Source of the DNA: Atrichornis clamosus
Lineage: Eukaryota; Chordata; Aves; Passeriformes; Menuridae
NCBI GenBank assembly: GCA_013400975.1
Contig: WBMZ01014014.1
Coordinates: 62,001-126,000, forward strand
Direction: 5' to 3'
DNA: 64,000 nucleotides
Made by a program: the position numbers and the translations under genes. Below, one piece after another: positions 25,141 to 39,824 of the stretch. The notes below the pieces were generated by a model, which ran no database searches, had not been told where the DNA came from, and saw nothing but the letters and a program-made list of their open reading frames with translations. How positions within the stretch are numbered: the first letter of the stretch is position 1; each line of letters starts with the position of its first letter.

Positions 25141-28100
25141 ATATAAGGAAGTTAAAGTTCAAGGATGCTCCTAAGACTGAAAGCAACTGCTCTTCTGCTT
25201 AACTAGACTTTTTTCTATGTCATCATCTGCAACATCTAGAACAGATCATGTATATGCAGACTTAAACTTTTGTATTTAAACTCAAACATGCAGCCCAGGT
25301 CACTACTTCTATCAGAAGTAGATGCCAGAAAGAGTAATCTCTTCTTTTGTATGAATGTGGTTTACACTCAAGAGATGGTTTAACCTGCAGAATGAAAGGT
25401 AAGTGACTGATGAAAACAAAAGCATGGAAAATTAGCAGTGATATGTATGCAATGATTTTGCATCTTAACACTGCCTCTTTGTTATGCAATCTGTAGCTGT
25501 TTGTTATATCTTCACCACTCAGGAGGTAGAACAGCTACCTTAAATGTGTATTATAAATATGGCTTCTAGAAATGAACACATTTTTAAACAACTGACATTC
25601 TGATGGCATTATACAAACAGATTAGACTAGCATAATCTAAAACTAGATTACCATAAAAATTTACTGCAGTTCTACAGAAATGACCCTTGTCAACAAAGAC
25701 AGAAATTCACACACTTATTCTTTTATAGATCACAGTACTGTTCTTCCAAGAATCTTTAGTAATTGGATTGTCTAGTCGACCTTCATTGACTTTCATTCAT
25801 CCTGTCTTGCTTCATGTTAGTCTTGCTTTGAAAAAGTAATATAGGATGATGAGGACAGATTTATAAGTTATGCACTAAAGCATTGTGGATGGGAAATACG
25901 CTGGTCTGGAACTAATGGCACAGATTTTGCTCCTATCAAAAAGATCTATGGTAAGTGAGATATGACTTAATCATTTTCTTTTTATGTACTGCAGCCTATT
26001 ATATATGAATTCTAGTTCTGCATTGTTTTACAGAAATTCAATATTTTGCCTACTCTGAATTAGACTCTGTAAGTATTAGTTTATTTTACATTCTATTCAA
26101 TAAATGAAAAGTGCAAAAAGGAACAAGCAGAGATGATAATTCAAAAATAAAGTCTGAGGTACAAAATACAAGCCACTCAAATTCCAACTAAAAAGCCTCA
26201 CAATTAATAAACACCCACAGAAGCACGAACAGAAGTAACTGGAAAAGAGACAGGAATATAAAAAGCAACTGGTACAGATTGAATACGATATTCTCTTATT
26301 TGAACAGGTGCACTGCAGTGTAAGTGATCTTAATAAGGATTTTTTTCATGCAATACACAAAAGTAAAAGTTTGAAAAATACATAAAACATTCCTCAGAAG
26401 AATGAACTCTGCTAGGGTAAAATATGTTCTCATGTAAATAGAGAGTCAGTCTGTCATGAAGGTACTTGAACATGCAAGTATTCACTGCAAAAGTCAACAC
26501 TAAGGGTAGAAGAAGCCCCTTTTCTCCCAATTCCTTTTTCCCTAAATCTTCTCTGTCTTGGTCAGGCAAGAGCTTAAGCAAAACTTCATTTTGGGCAGCA
26601 CAGGAAGAAGGGAAGAGTCAGGGATGGCTTACTAAAATTCAGCTCTATGCTTGAAAAGAGATTAAATTTGCAAAAAGCTCATTGGCTGATTCAGTCCTAG
26701 AACCTCCTTGACTTACCTGTGCATTATTACCTGATACGGGTTAAGGCCCAAAAGCCATCCCCCCAGAAACCTGCCCCGCACAAAGCACCTGGCTACACTC
26801 TGCAACACTGTGTTTAACGTATCACATACTCAACATGCAACTCCCTGGTTTCTTTTCCCTGAAATCCTCGCATGCCATAACCTGCCATAATGTGCAGTTA
26901 GGCTAGACTCAGATAGGATTTTGGTTTAACTCCTTTATAGCAAGAATTCTGAAATGCATTCATTTCACAAGATACAGGCAAATAAATCACAGAGCAAAAG
27001 TATTTACCACAGACTAATCCAGCTCACCAGCTTACAGCTGAACTCAACTAAATTCTCAAGTATGTAATACATATGAAACAATGAAACATAAAGCAACAAG
27101 AAATATCTATCTACCACAAACCAAGGAACTCAGACTATCACTGTTCTATCAGCAGGCAAGAAATTAAGTATCATTATATAAACATTATTTTTTTTAAATC
27201 ACAGATCACAGTAAATAGTTTTGAGACAAAATTCTTGACTACAGATGTGTGTTTAGGTTCTTCCTACTTAGCTTGAAATCTGCCTTGCTATTTCTATACT
27301 AAAATTATCAGATGAACCCTCTTTGCCACAGAGGGAAAGATGACATTGTTTCTTTTTTGACTAGAAGTTTTAAAACTACTTTTTAACAGAGGGTCAAAAG
27401 AAAGATCACAATATTACACAGAAATACTGCTAAATTTTACTCTGTTAAACTAAAACATATACTTTAAAATAATTAAGATTACACAGGCCTTCCTAGTCCA
27501 ACGAGCAAGAAATCACAAGCAAATTGTGTTATAATTTAACCACTTTTAAATTCAAGTACAAATTCAATTTCATTTTTAAATTCATTCCCACAGGAGGCTG
27601 CAATACTCAAAGTATTTACTTACAGATTTAATACAAGGGTTCCACCAAACACACCAGGGCACTCATTAGCATCTATTCCTAACCTTTTTTTAATAATATA
27701 ATTTATTAGGAATAGACTAAACTGTTAGATTGACCATGAATAAAAACTCAACTCATTTTAAATTAAACGGAAGTTCAGCACAAACTTATCTTACACACAC
27801 ACACAAATAAAGATTGACTACATATAAATAAAGGGCTCTTTTGTTCTACTTCCCCCAACAGCAAAAGGCAGAAATGGTGAAAAATGAAGTTTGTGTTTAA
27901 AAGACTTATTTCAAACTTAAACTGGAAACTGACTTTTCCTATTCCACAGGAGTGATACACTGCTGGCTCTCCACAAGCATCAACTTAAATTATATTTGTC
28001 ACAAAAGCTGTGACAAAGTAATTATTATTGGCAAACATGAGTTTAATTCATGACCCCATATTGCAATTACAGAACACTGACAAAAATAAGGCACGGGTAA

Positions 28101-28530
28101 TCTGTCATCATGCTCAAATTCTTAGAACACGCAAATGTCATTAGCAAACATCGCAAGGCAGGGCTCATCTTAACAAACTGCCACAATATATTTCTTCACC
28201 TTCAGTAAATGTAACCATTTGCTTAATCAAAAAAGAAATTCAACAAGGTCCAGCTTTAACCGCAGTAGCACTGCCAGTTTCTACGAGCATCCAGAAGAGA
28301 AATATTTTTATTCCTTTATCTTTGAAAGAAACTTACTGAAAAGGAAGTGATCCTTGTTTTTTAATATATATTTTTGAAGTTTCAGTTAGATCTTCGATCT
28401 TTTCACAATCTCGGTTTACAAGTTTTGATTGGCTTCCCTTCATAAGAAAAAATGTCTTCATAAAAAACATATTCAGTCTTTCATAAAATAAAACACTGCT
28501 GCTTACTAATGGCTGCAAGATGTGTTTCAT

Positions 28531-28612
28531 TATTAACATTAATAAATGTTAATATTATAAATGTTATTATAAATTAATAAATATTAACAATAATAAATTA
28601 ATTCCATCAATA
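28531..28612. repeat. AT-rich stretch with a 10 bp perfect inverted repeat
   Basis: TATTAACATT at 28531-28540 and its exact reverse complement at 28545-28554 flank a four-base AATA spacer. Diverged relatives (AAATGTTATT, AATATTAACA) follow up to 28612. It can form a small hairpin or cruciform. No larger terminal inverted repeats of a transposon were seen. Confidence 0.6.
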
Positions 28613-30714
28613 TGACTTTTTACAACTATAGAAAAAACAAAAACTCTTCTATAGTATTTTAAGATCAATTTCATTTTTAAATGCCCTGTGCTACGTCAGA
28701 CCTCATGAGAATATACCCTCTCCGAGGCAGTTTGTAACATCACAGTATCCCAGTCCCACATTTGAGAGGAGAAGAAGAGTGAAGAGGACTGAACTGCTAT
28801 CCCTTCCTTTATGCATTGCTTCAGGAGCCAGGATCACCATCTGCCCAGGATACAGAGGGAAAAGACAGACAAGAGTGTAAGGACTAAAGAGCTGAAGGGA
28901 GCATTTTATGTTATGTTTACCAGCTGGCCTCATCACCTGCATTATGGTAACATCAACTACTTTAGAATACCCTAAGTATGAAAACAACCCTAACAATTTT
29001 GCAATATACTCGGTTCAATACTCAAGGGAATCATAATTTTATAAGGTACTCTTTCAGAATGCATGTGGATTTACAAAGCTTCTCCCTCGTTTTTAAGAGG
29101 GCTGAACAACTGGCTATAAAGAGCAGTGTTCCTGTTTCATCGGGGTAACAGTGAAACCCTACACAAATCCTTCCTCGTTATTCCAACGTAATTTTTAGAT
29201 ACAGAACGCTAAGTAACCCCAGTTAAAGGCCACACGAAGTATGCCTTCTATTTCTGTGGCACAGAGTATCACTGCTTAATCCTATTCTCTTTGTTACTGA
29301 TGACAGTCATAAAAAGATGAGTTGTTCTTCCTATTTTGATCTATTTTACTCCCCAAATTAAATAACACTAAAGAAAACAACAGCCTTGGAATAGATTTAG
29401 TTTGAAGTAATAAATAACTATAGACAACCACTATCTTCAAACTGGTTTCAATATCTGGGTTAGAAAACAAATCTAACTTCTCAATATAAATTTATCTGAT
29501 TCCCATTATCTCACAATTTTATTAAGTACAGTTTACACGCATTTTTACTGAACAAGACTATCAGTACACCCTAATTTATTTGTTGCAAAATGCAAATAAA
29601 ATTGTAAAAACAATTCTTCATCTCATAAAATATTACCCTCCTAACAAAAGAGAAAATTTATTATCAAAACGTGTTTACTTCAGACTTGCAAAACACTGCT
29701 TCTAAAACACAGTACCTTTCACCAAACAGCATGAATACATAACCTGATAGTCATCAAAACATCAGGAAAATTAAAAGAAAAAATAAAATAAAAAAGAGAG
29801 TACCACTGTGTTATAAATTCTGTAGAGAGCCACACACCAGGAATACTGTATATTCACAAATGGGTATGCGAAAACTAAGTGTTTCCCAGCATACTTTTAA
29901 AGCAGAAGAATGCATGATAGTTTCCAAAAATTAAGAATAATATGCTATCCTCCTTTACTATTTGTAACACCGAATCAAAAACTAATGTGTCTACATGCTA
30001 AAAAATACATACCAAGCATTTTAATTTAGTATCATTATGAATACAAAGGAAGAAAAAAAATGTCCACGTAACTGCAAAATAGGTCCATGGTTTAGTGGCT
30101 TAATATTTCCTCCTTGTCTAAGAAGTGCATGAATAAAATATTCATCTTCTCTGAGACAGAAGATGACTTTGCATTATCTTCACTTTTAATGCCCCCAGAG
30201 CTATACAGGTATCCTATCCTGTATTATGTGTAGAATAAACAACACGAAACCCCAGTTTATTCTCAGCCTAACAGAATAGACCTCATTTCCATTTAAAATC
30301 TTTTTTTAAAGAAATTAACTTTTATTTTTGCTTCATCTGAGCAATTTGATCTTATACATCCCCATTAAATTCAGGTACTCTGGCAAATATATCTGTTTAT
30401 CACAACTTCAGTGCTTTGAAAGAGGCCGGAAGACTATTTTACAGTACACATTCAAGTAACAACTGCTTTGTGCTCATACTGTTTCCCCTCTAAAATGGCC
30501 TCACAAAAGCATGGGTAATGTTCAAACATACTGGAGGTCTTGGTCATGAAAACTATTAAACTGTGTTAAGTCTACCTCATTTTGCTTTACTCCAAGAACC
30601 TTGTCATTTTCATAAATAAAAACATTGTTTCATTGTCTTAATCACTCTGATAACCTTTTGAAGGCCTCCTAGACACACAAACCTTTAATTTCCTTCGTCA
30701 AGAATTAGACCAAT

Positions 30715-31190
30715 TATGTTCCTTTCATTTAAAACAACACTCGGCCTTGTTAAATGTCATGAGAGTCCCATGGGCCACTTCTGGAGTTTGTCCAGGTCCC
30801 TCTGGATGGCATCTTGTCCTTCAGGAGCACCAGCTGCACCACTCAGGTTGGTGTCACCTGCAAAATTGCTGAGGGTTCACTCGATCCCTTCATCTGTGTC
30901 ATTAATGGAGATATTAAACAACACTGGTTCTAATACAGACCTCTGAGGGACACCACTTGTCACTGATACCTGAGCACTTGTCCACCACCCTCTGGATGAG
31001 GCCATCCAATCACTTTCTTATCCATCTACCAGTCCACTCATGAAATCCACCTCTCTCCAGTTTAGAGAGAAGGATGTTGTGGGGAATTGTGTCAAAGGCT
31101 TTGTAGAAGTTCAAATAAATGACATCTGTAACCCTTTCCTTGCCCACCAGTGTAGTCACTTCAATATAGAAGGCCACTGGGTTACTTATT
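30715..31190 (-). mobile_element. CR1 LINE fragment, reverse-transcriptase region, reverse orientation
   Basis: The reverse complement carries CR1 ORF2 sequence. [13 protein letters not shown] (about 31115 down to 31075) is motif A, normally LDFx[24 protein letters not shown] (about 30880 to 30815) is the catalytic box, with FAGD in place of [18 protein letters not shown] follows it. Both catalytic-region changes, and a stop just after the KW segment, show that the copy is inactive. No 3' UTR tail is attached, so this is an internal fragment. On the plus strand it reads as the familiar anti-sense CR1 text with CTGAGGGTTCACTCGATCCC. Confidence 0.9.
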
Positions 31191-33692
31191 ATAAAATAAT
31201 GCGAGCATTTTCTCTTGTAAAATTAAGACACTTGGAACAGTGAGTAGAAATAGAAAATTACACAATTCCTGTTCAAATCTCTTCTCCAAATTTCATGGGT
31301 ACCATGTAATTTTAATTAAGAGTGGGTAACTCTTGTAGTAGTTGAAAATGTAAGGCAATATATACACATGGTTCATGTAGGGTGACATATACACAGTACA
31401 TTCTATACCATAAACCACAGTCAAGATATCTTAGCAATTGCATCTGTTTTTCAAGCAACTAGCCTGGTTTTATTTTTCAGGTTTCATATTAGCCATACAC
31501 AACAGAAATACAGTATGACATCATGAAGTTGATATAATCAGCTGTAATATTTACCTAAGTTTATCACCAGCAATTATCTAGATTACTACTGCAGAAACCG
31601 AAAATACAAAATACAAAAACTGAAAATACAAATATAAAAAAATTTTCTTACAACCCAGCTTCTAGATATTCCCATCCTATGGCATTGCATACACACCATT
31701 TACAGATTCACGTCCTCCTTTTTCACAAGCACAGAAGGACAAGATTTCCCCATATTTTTCACTATAGGCCACAGGCATGAAATTTTGTCTTCTCAATCCA
31801 CCAATACAAATTTCATAGAGAAAACTGTTCAGTTCTGATTACGTAAGCTCTAGCTGCATCACATGGTCACCGTATGTTACAAATGATGACATAAATACAC
31901 GTTAAGTGGGGGGGAAGGAAAAAGTCTTAAACTGCAAATTATGCTCTTCAACATGAAGGACAGGCTTCTTAATCACCAGTAAGTCTCCCATGTCTCACAG
32001 GAAACAGGAGAAGAAATAAGAATTTCCTGCAAATCGTAATACATATGAGTTAATATGAACACAGAAGAACTATGACTACAGCTGCATAGGTCAAAGAAAG
32101 TAGTATCATAATTAAAAAGTTTTTGCTATACTTTACTAAAATGAAGAAAAGGGAGAAGGTATTTTACTGCAAAAAATTAAGTTACTCTTTGTAACATCTA
32201 AAAAGCAGCATTTTATAGCTAAGCTCACAAAGAAAAGTACAAATAATTCAATGGACATTACCATTCATTGGGATACCACAACAGCCTCTTAAAATAGTTT
32301 TATCTTGCTCAAATAACTTTACATATTAGCCTTCCTGCGTAACATACTTATTCTGTAATATGAGCCATTATTTTTAAAACAAAGAAGAAAACAAAATCCA
32401 GAATGTCCCGCAAATTTCAGATACAAATATTGTTACCGGGTGAAACTATTTTAATGCATCTCTCAGGAAGGACAGGGAATTTTTAAAATATTTACCAGCC
32501 TTGCATATTGCCTTTTGATATTACAAGGTGTTAAAACAAAATTACATTCTCCCTAGGAGAAGTCCTTGTAAAAAGAAAAAAAAATTAATTATATGTACTG
32601 GAAAAAAAAGTTTCCTATAATATAGGTTAATGGGCATGGTATAATATCTTTATTACTGGCTGACAGACAAGCTATTAGGTGTTCGGTAGTCATGTTTATT
32701 CATCCTGTTCTGAGCACTAGAAGTCTTCAAGTTTAATTAATGAAAAATATATAATATTCCATACTATTCTAGCATATAAAAAACAGACAAAGCCAGAATC
32801 CAAATCCTAACTGGAGGAGACATTTTTTCAAGACACCTGTAATAAGAATCACAAGTTCAGGTGCACTTGGGAAATGTAGTATGAGCTCACAATCAGTGAA
32901 AGTGAGAAACATTGCACAGAAGTGGAAATGGTTTCAGTTTGATTTTTATATAATCTTCACACAACAGAACTCCCCTATAAAAAGAAATACTTGATAATCT
33001 GAAGCAATATGAAGGCGTTTTTTCTTCACAATTTTTTCCTTTGTGAGCTGCTTGCACTACCAGTAATTTAATTTAAAATAAATCACAGTTATCTTAGTCT
33101 GATGAAGCAGTACACCAACTGACATACTCTATCAATCTGATGCAGAATCAGCTTTAAGGCATGAATTAGTTAAAAACCTGAAGTGCATCAGACATGACGA
33201 AAAGATGAGGGGAAGAGGATGTGATTTAATACAGTTCCCTCTGTTTTGCAGTTGTATGAAATACGTTTGTTTACACGCCTTCTGATCTACTCAGCACTGC
33301 AGGCACCCAGCACAGACTGGAACGGGCAGGACATCAAGATTCTCTTCACAGCAGCTTTAGGGTCTTGTCCCTACATTTACGAATTGGTGCAGAGTTCTCC
33401 ATGAAATTTTATGGCAAGAAGTAAACATGTTATGCCCTGTGAGAGTTATTACATGAATGGTACTGGCCTACAATGAAAAGTTGCAGGAAAATTGGTCATT
33501 AAAATGGTAATCTTCAGCATTCACTACTCTGATTGACTACTTCATTACAATCACGGTTTGATATCAGCAATAACTGGTAGGAGCAACCTACAAATACAAC
33601 AACCATTTTAAAAAAAACCCATAAAGCTGCTAAAACAGAACTTTAATATGCATGTACACAAAGACTCAGACCCACCTAACATGTATGGGTTC

Positions 33693-33705
33693 AAAAAAAA
33701 AAAAA
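33693..33705 (+). repeat. 13-base poly(A) run
   Basis: Thirteen uninterrupted A residues sit in an otherwise unremarkable AT-rich intron stretch. Confidence 0.75.
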
Positions 33706-36700
33706 TTATATTGCATAGAAACATATACACATTCTTGTATACACTTCAGTGGAAATCTAATTCATAGATTTTAGAAAACAATCATGTCTAGCCCACAAAA
33801 AACCAAACCCACTTGTAAGAGGAAGTTCTGCACAGTCTATATTTTATTTCTTGGACATTTTTCTTTGTTTAGTTGCAAATGGTTATTACATCTAGTGACA
33901 AAAAATTGAAAAAACTGAAACAGAAACTAAGCTGTAAGGTTTTTTTATTGCTTGCACTTAAAAGCACAGACAAAAAAAATCCCAAACTAAACAAAAAAAA
34001 GCAACTTTTGCTTTATCCAAATCTTAACAGCAAGGAAAATCAATTACCTTCAAAACACATAAAAGAAAAGGGTATTTATAGCTGATAACTGACGATCTAC
34101 TCAAATTCTTCATCACAAACATTTCTATGAGTTGCTTTGTTTTTTTTAAACAGTCCTTTGCACCAAATCGTTTGTCAGAACACAAACACAGAGGAATATT
34201 TTGTTGTGCTTTACTTGCTCTCGTAATATTTAAAGCAGTTTTGACTTTTTCGTTTCTGAAAGTTGGTCCTCCAAGGAAGTTATTGGTGTTATTTGGTAAG
34301 AAAATCATACGTAGAGTAGCATACCTGGCTGGCATAATTGACTCCGCTAATTTTGATCTGTTAGAATTAAGTCTGAAGAGGCCTATGGGACGCAGATGGC
34401 AAAAAGAAACTGAGACTGTGTAGCAATAAGCACTAAAAAAATACAGTCAGGGAAGCACTTAAACATATTAACGATATCCATTTGCCTTTTTGTCATCTGG
34501 ATTAAACAGTTTTACAATTCCAAGGCCAAAGACTAAAATAGGAAGACAAATCATTTCATAAGGGCTCTTACTGACATAGAAGAAAACAAAGGAGTGGGAA
34601 TCTACAGTTCCAACAGTAGCACACAGATTCAGAAACAAGAAAATCAAAATGTTTCTCTCCATCATCAGATCAAGGCATAACTTGAAACGGGCACAGAAAA
34701 TTATGGCTGAGTCATTACAAAAGGTGTTAGAAGCAACTCGGTGATGATGATATGAATGTGAATTAGATTTGATTGTTTTATCCTTACATGTTGTCTAAAG
34801 GCATAGCTGTTCCGATTACATCAGTCTATCACTGCATACATGCATTTAAGAGCATCTTGCTAATGAGAAATCCAAGTGGGACTTATGCATTAGTTATGAC
34901 TGGAAGCAGACTACAATCCTGACTAACGCAAGTACAGAACCAGACCTCCACACAGCAAAGCTGAAACCGTAGGATCTCCCACCACATGGATCCACAACCC
35001 AGTGGCTGACAGGCGTGTGTGAAGCCCTGCATGCTGTGTGATAATGGCAGGACCGGCACAAGAGGGTGCTGAAGTTCAGGAATTTGGATTTAAGAAAAGA
35101 AAAATAAACAGCTGCCTGCTCTTCCCAGAGCTCAGCACATTCAGAAAACAAAGATCACAACTGCTGCCAAGTCTCTAGGTCATCATGGAAAGGGGGAAAA
35201 AAAACCCCAAAGCAAAACTGAGCTCAGCAGTAACCAAAACATCCCTGTGTTATCAACACTTGTCAGCATAAATCCCAAAACACAGCCCCATGCTAGCTAC
35301 TGTGAATTTCACTCTAACCCAGACAAAACTAGTACACAGTGTTATCACAAACTCTCATTTTGGTTTAAGAAATTCAAAGGTTTAAAAAAGCAGAAAACTC
35401 AACTAAACAAACCCCAAGACCACCCTGAAACCACCACACCCCTAAATAAACAAATCCAGTTGTGAACAAACACATAAAACCCTAGACATATCAAGCAATT
35501 TTTTTCAAGTCAAGCTAGTCAGGAAGATTTTACAATAGAAGTAACACTATTTTTTTCCTGATCTTTCTGAGTTTTCCAATGTTACCTTTCACTCCATCCT
35601 TCCATAATGGTAAAGTATGACAATTACAAGCAAGAAAGTGATTTTTTTATGCCAGAGCTGTAAAACAAGCTATATATAAACCAACAAGGGAAGATGAGTC
35701 ATTACTTTACTGAAAAACACACAAACTAGCGCCTGCCTCCTGAATCTTTTGATGAATTCCTACACAAATAAGCTGCAATTTTGTGAGAACAGCAACTATA
35801 CAATATCCAATGCTCTGCATAATCAATGCATCTTCAACATCTCCAGCTTCTGGCAAAGCAATCAATTAGGTCAGCTCTCAAATAATTGTCAGTAGTGCCC
35901 AAGTACACTGTTTAATGACTTGTAGTTGCACTGCATCAGCAATTTTTATTTTCTTTTTGTTGAGGGGGCAGGGGAGAGAAAGAGAGCAGAGACAGCAAGA
36001 ATTAAGTTCTCCCTACCCGCAAGTATAAACAGAAGAAAAATCATGTTATTTCTATTCCTAATGTAATATCTAGAAAGGTGCTAGAAATGTATTTTTCTTC
36101 CTTGTATTTCTTCAGCGTCAACTCACACTCCCGTCCTCATAACATCTACAGAATCAGCAGAATGTACGTAAGGGCTCAGTCTTCTTTAGGCTCTCCTTGG
36201 CAACCTCTTTCATCAAAAAACCCCAGAATGACCATCTGGACAACAATAAAAGTCACCTCCTACCTTGCTCCTTTATCCTTGGATAGTTAGACCCTGAGCT
36301 GTCTTTGTCTCACTACCTCGAAATGAGACTTGCAGAGCCAGTGTTTAGCTCTGCAAACTCATTAACTCAATTCCTCTTCTCATGACCTCCTTAGTGTAAA
36401 TCATTCCAACAATTACCAGAATAAAGTTTAAGGAAAGAAAAAGGACGCAGAAGCAAATGAAAAACCTGAACCACACATTTATCTAAAGTAGGCCATGGTC
36501 AACTTAACATTTGTATTTTTTACAACCTTTTTGAGGGGTTTTCTCGGATGAAGAAGATACAGTAACAACAATGTACGTGAGTAATGCTTTTAATGGAATA
36601 TCACAAAAATAGTTATTAAACAGAGGAAGGTGGAAATTAATACAGGAATTTAAGGACAGAAAAGAAAACAGCTAAGATGGAGACAGTAAAGAACTAGACT

Positions 36701-39700
36701 GAAAGACCAATACCTGAGCTGGGTGAACAGTTACAAGCAGATTTTGTCTTGAAATCTTGAAATCAGTATTACAGTTTTATTAAGAATTGAAATTCCCAAA
36801 AAGCAGAATATAATGAACTCTACTGGTGATGTTGGGAGTATAAACAACGGTGAGAATAACACACCTACTCAGGAAGAACTGGATGAGCCCAAAGACTGGA
36901 ATAAAGCAAACACGATGAAAACAAAGAGCATTTTGCATAAAATCAGTAGAACTTCTGTTAGAAACTCACGTTATCAGCTAGAAGCACATCAGAGGATAAA
37001 ACACTGGGTATTACTTCCTGGTTACAGATTAGTGCAAGTACCAGTTAGATGCAGCTACACAGAAGAAAAAACTGTGCTGTAATGTATCAGGTAAAGTCTT
37101 CACAGGAGAGAGAAGGAACACAGTTCTGCAATGTGTTCAGTAAAAATACGTAAAAGTTCACTGTTCACTCATCTTCACACCAGATAAACGCAGAAATGCG
37201 GTACCAAAATCAAGGAATGGAAGCAAAAGAGACACTTAAAGAGAGCACAGGGTTTATCTAAGATAAATCCAGGATCCAGTCTCTCACCTGAGATGCAGTA
37301 GGGAGTGACAACAGAAGGAAAAATGATTTTCCTTAAGCACAATAAAAATGGTAAATCTTGGGTGAAAAGACTGGTAGCAAAGAAAGACTTGAAACTCAAA
37401 GTTTCAAATTTTGCAGCAATTCAACTTCCCAGTACTCTGAGATCTAACTATTGTTTGGATCAAAACAGATATACACCTGAGGAGCTCTAAATCATGAGAT
37501 TAGCTAAGGTAGCAAGCCATGGGACCTCCTGACACAATGGGTCTCTCTTCAATATGTTTCCACACATTTCTTACACTAATTAGAATAACTAGCCAAGTCT
37601 CATAGACATTAGGAACCTCAGGGTTTAATGAGAAATTCCAAAGAGTCTGGACTACTTGGCAGAATTCAGTATTACTACACAGGAAAATTTTGGAATAGTC
37701 TTGCAGTCTAACAGCCATCCCACAGAAACAGCAGTATAGAAGTCAGAGCATGAAAACATAATTGTGGTCAAGGCTGCCAGCAGATTTGCTTAGTGATTTT
37801 TACTTTTCTTTACTCTGCTTAATGACTTAAACTGTCAATTATTCCTCTAATTCATGATGACGAATCCTTTGGAAAGTAGATCAGTCTCAAAGATAAAAGC
37901 AGAATCAGAAAAACTCAAAAAACAAAACAAAACGTAAATGTAGAAAAATTCTACAAAACCAATCACACTTACCAGGCTGGGGACTCTCATCCAGCAATCA
38001 GAGTGACTACAGACATATATGCTAGCAATTGTTTCCAAAATAAAAATGTATAGCTGAGGAAGTACCAAGTTTGCTATATCCCCAAAATGCGTATGTGACA
38101 AGATCAAAAGTTTATTGGGTAATGGATTTCAAGGGATTGCAATAAGAAAATACTGCTTTTTGAAGAAAAAACTCAATGCCCTTTTTATATATTTTAAAAT
38201 TTACATTATGAAAATTAGAATTGCATATATATTAATAAACCTTTTATGTTTTCAATTGGAGGTTTTGATTTCATGAGGTCTTACCTAAGGGATGCACTTT
38301 TGATTCCAACTGTTATGAAGTATGGTGGTAATCTTCTTCTGAGAAACAGATCCAGTAAGTGCTCTGTGCAAATATACTAAACCCAAGGCCCAAGAAAAGT
38401 GCTTTACTGGGGTAAAGTCATTTAACAGGGACTGGTAAGACAGGAAACCTTAATACTTGACAGTGACTATCACTACAAGGGCTATTTCCCATGAAATTAG
38501 AACTGTCAGCCTTAAAGTGTGCCCTACACAAATCGGAAAAAGCAACTGCCTCATTTTGCAGCTGTTTTACTTTCCTGTCTCACTGCATCTCTGCACTGCA
38601 AGAACCCCAGAGAACTGGACATGCAGTTTATTCAAACCACTCTTGTTGCTGTAAGAATATAAAAACAATATCCCATCCTCACTATGAAATGACCTTGATG
38701 GTCTGTATAACATTTGTCAGACTAATAAAATTTGTAAAGATACTTGCTGATATGATGGATTGCATTCTTCACTGCTCCAGTTACCTCAAACTAAATTGTC
38801 TGTCATTATAATGATGGCTTCTCTAAGTGCAGTTTCTTAATTTGTTCCTCAGTCTTTCAACAGTGATTTCACAATAGACTTAAAGTGTTTATGGATCAAT
38901 AATGTCCAACAATACAATACTGCATTCGAACAAAAAGTATTTTTAATCTCTCTGCTTATAGTGTGCCATGACAGAGCATTAGCAGAGAACATAATTTCTA
39001 AGTAACAGGAAAGTAACATCAAACCTAGTTTACCAGTTATCACCAAACCTAACACCAAACCTAGTTATCCAGCACCACGAACAGAGAGAAAATCCTACAG
39101 ATTCAGAACAGTACCCAGTGCTGGCGATTCATGGTTGATCCCATGGAATAAAAAGAAAAGCGAAAAAATTAATAAAGTTAATAAAGAAGTTGTAACCAAC
39201 ACATATCTTTTTGACATACCTGATCACAGTCTGTTCTGCTGAGCTACTCAAGTAGAGTAGACTGACCTGTGTTTCCCTGGCACTGAGTTCAAGTGCGCTG
39301 CATGATGCAATGATAACCAGAAGGGCTTTGAAAGGAGCCAGAAAATATTCAGAGCATTTACTCATTTGGGCTCACAGGCATGATAAAAATGTCTGCATTA
39401 CTTTTGGTCTCTCAAAACAGCACATCTTACTTCATATGGCAACCAAGCTAAGCAGGGCATGTTGACAGCTTACTTCAGTGTAGAGTACTCAGGAAGCAAC
39501 CTTATGTCTGTACATGGGACAGTAAATCTGTGTAGGATCAGGAAGCTTTCTCATTCACAGCTGGGACATGAATGTCCAAAGGATCTCAAAGGAGCTTTCC
39601 TCAAAAATTCAAAAACGCAAAATTGAGAGAATTGCCAGGAAAGAGGAAATTTCTCTGCAGATCAACTTTCGTTCGCTACAAACAGAGCGAAAAAGAAGGC

Positions 39701-39824
39701 AGCCTCCAAGAGGAACTGAAGTTTGGACAAGTTCAGGCATCAAATGGAAGTACTGGTTTGTAGCTTCTACAGACACTGCAAAGGGCAGCACAAAAAACTG
39801 CTACAGGCAAAACCGACGGTGCTG

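Noticed and set aside
34024..34423. Overlapping open frames of 103 codons (minus) and 98 codons (plus)
   Set aside because: Open frames on both strands over the same DNA indicate a local lack of stop codons rather than two genes. Neither translation is recognisable.
36813..37082. 89-codon plus-strand open frame with polar composition
   Set aside because: It looks protein-like at the start but matches nothing I know and lacks splice or promoter signals. It is treated as chance.
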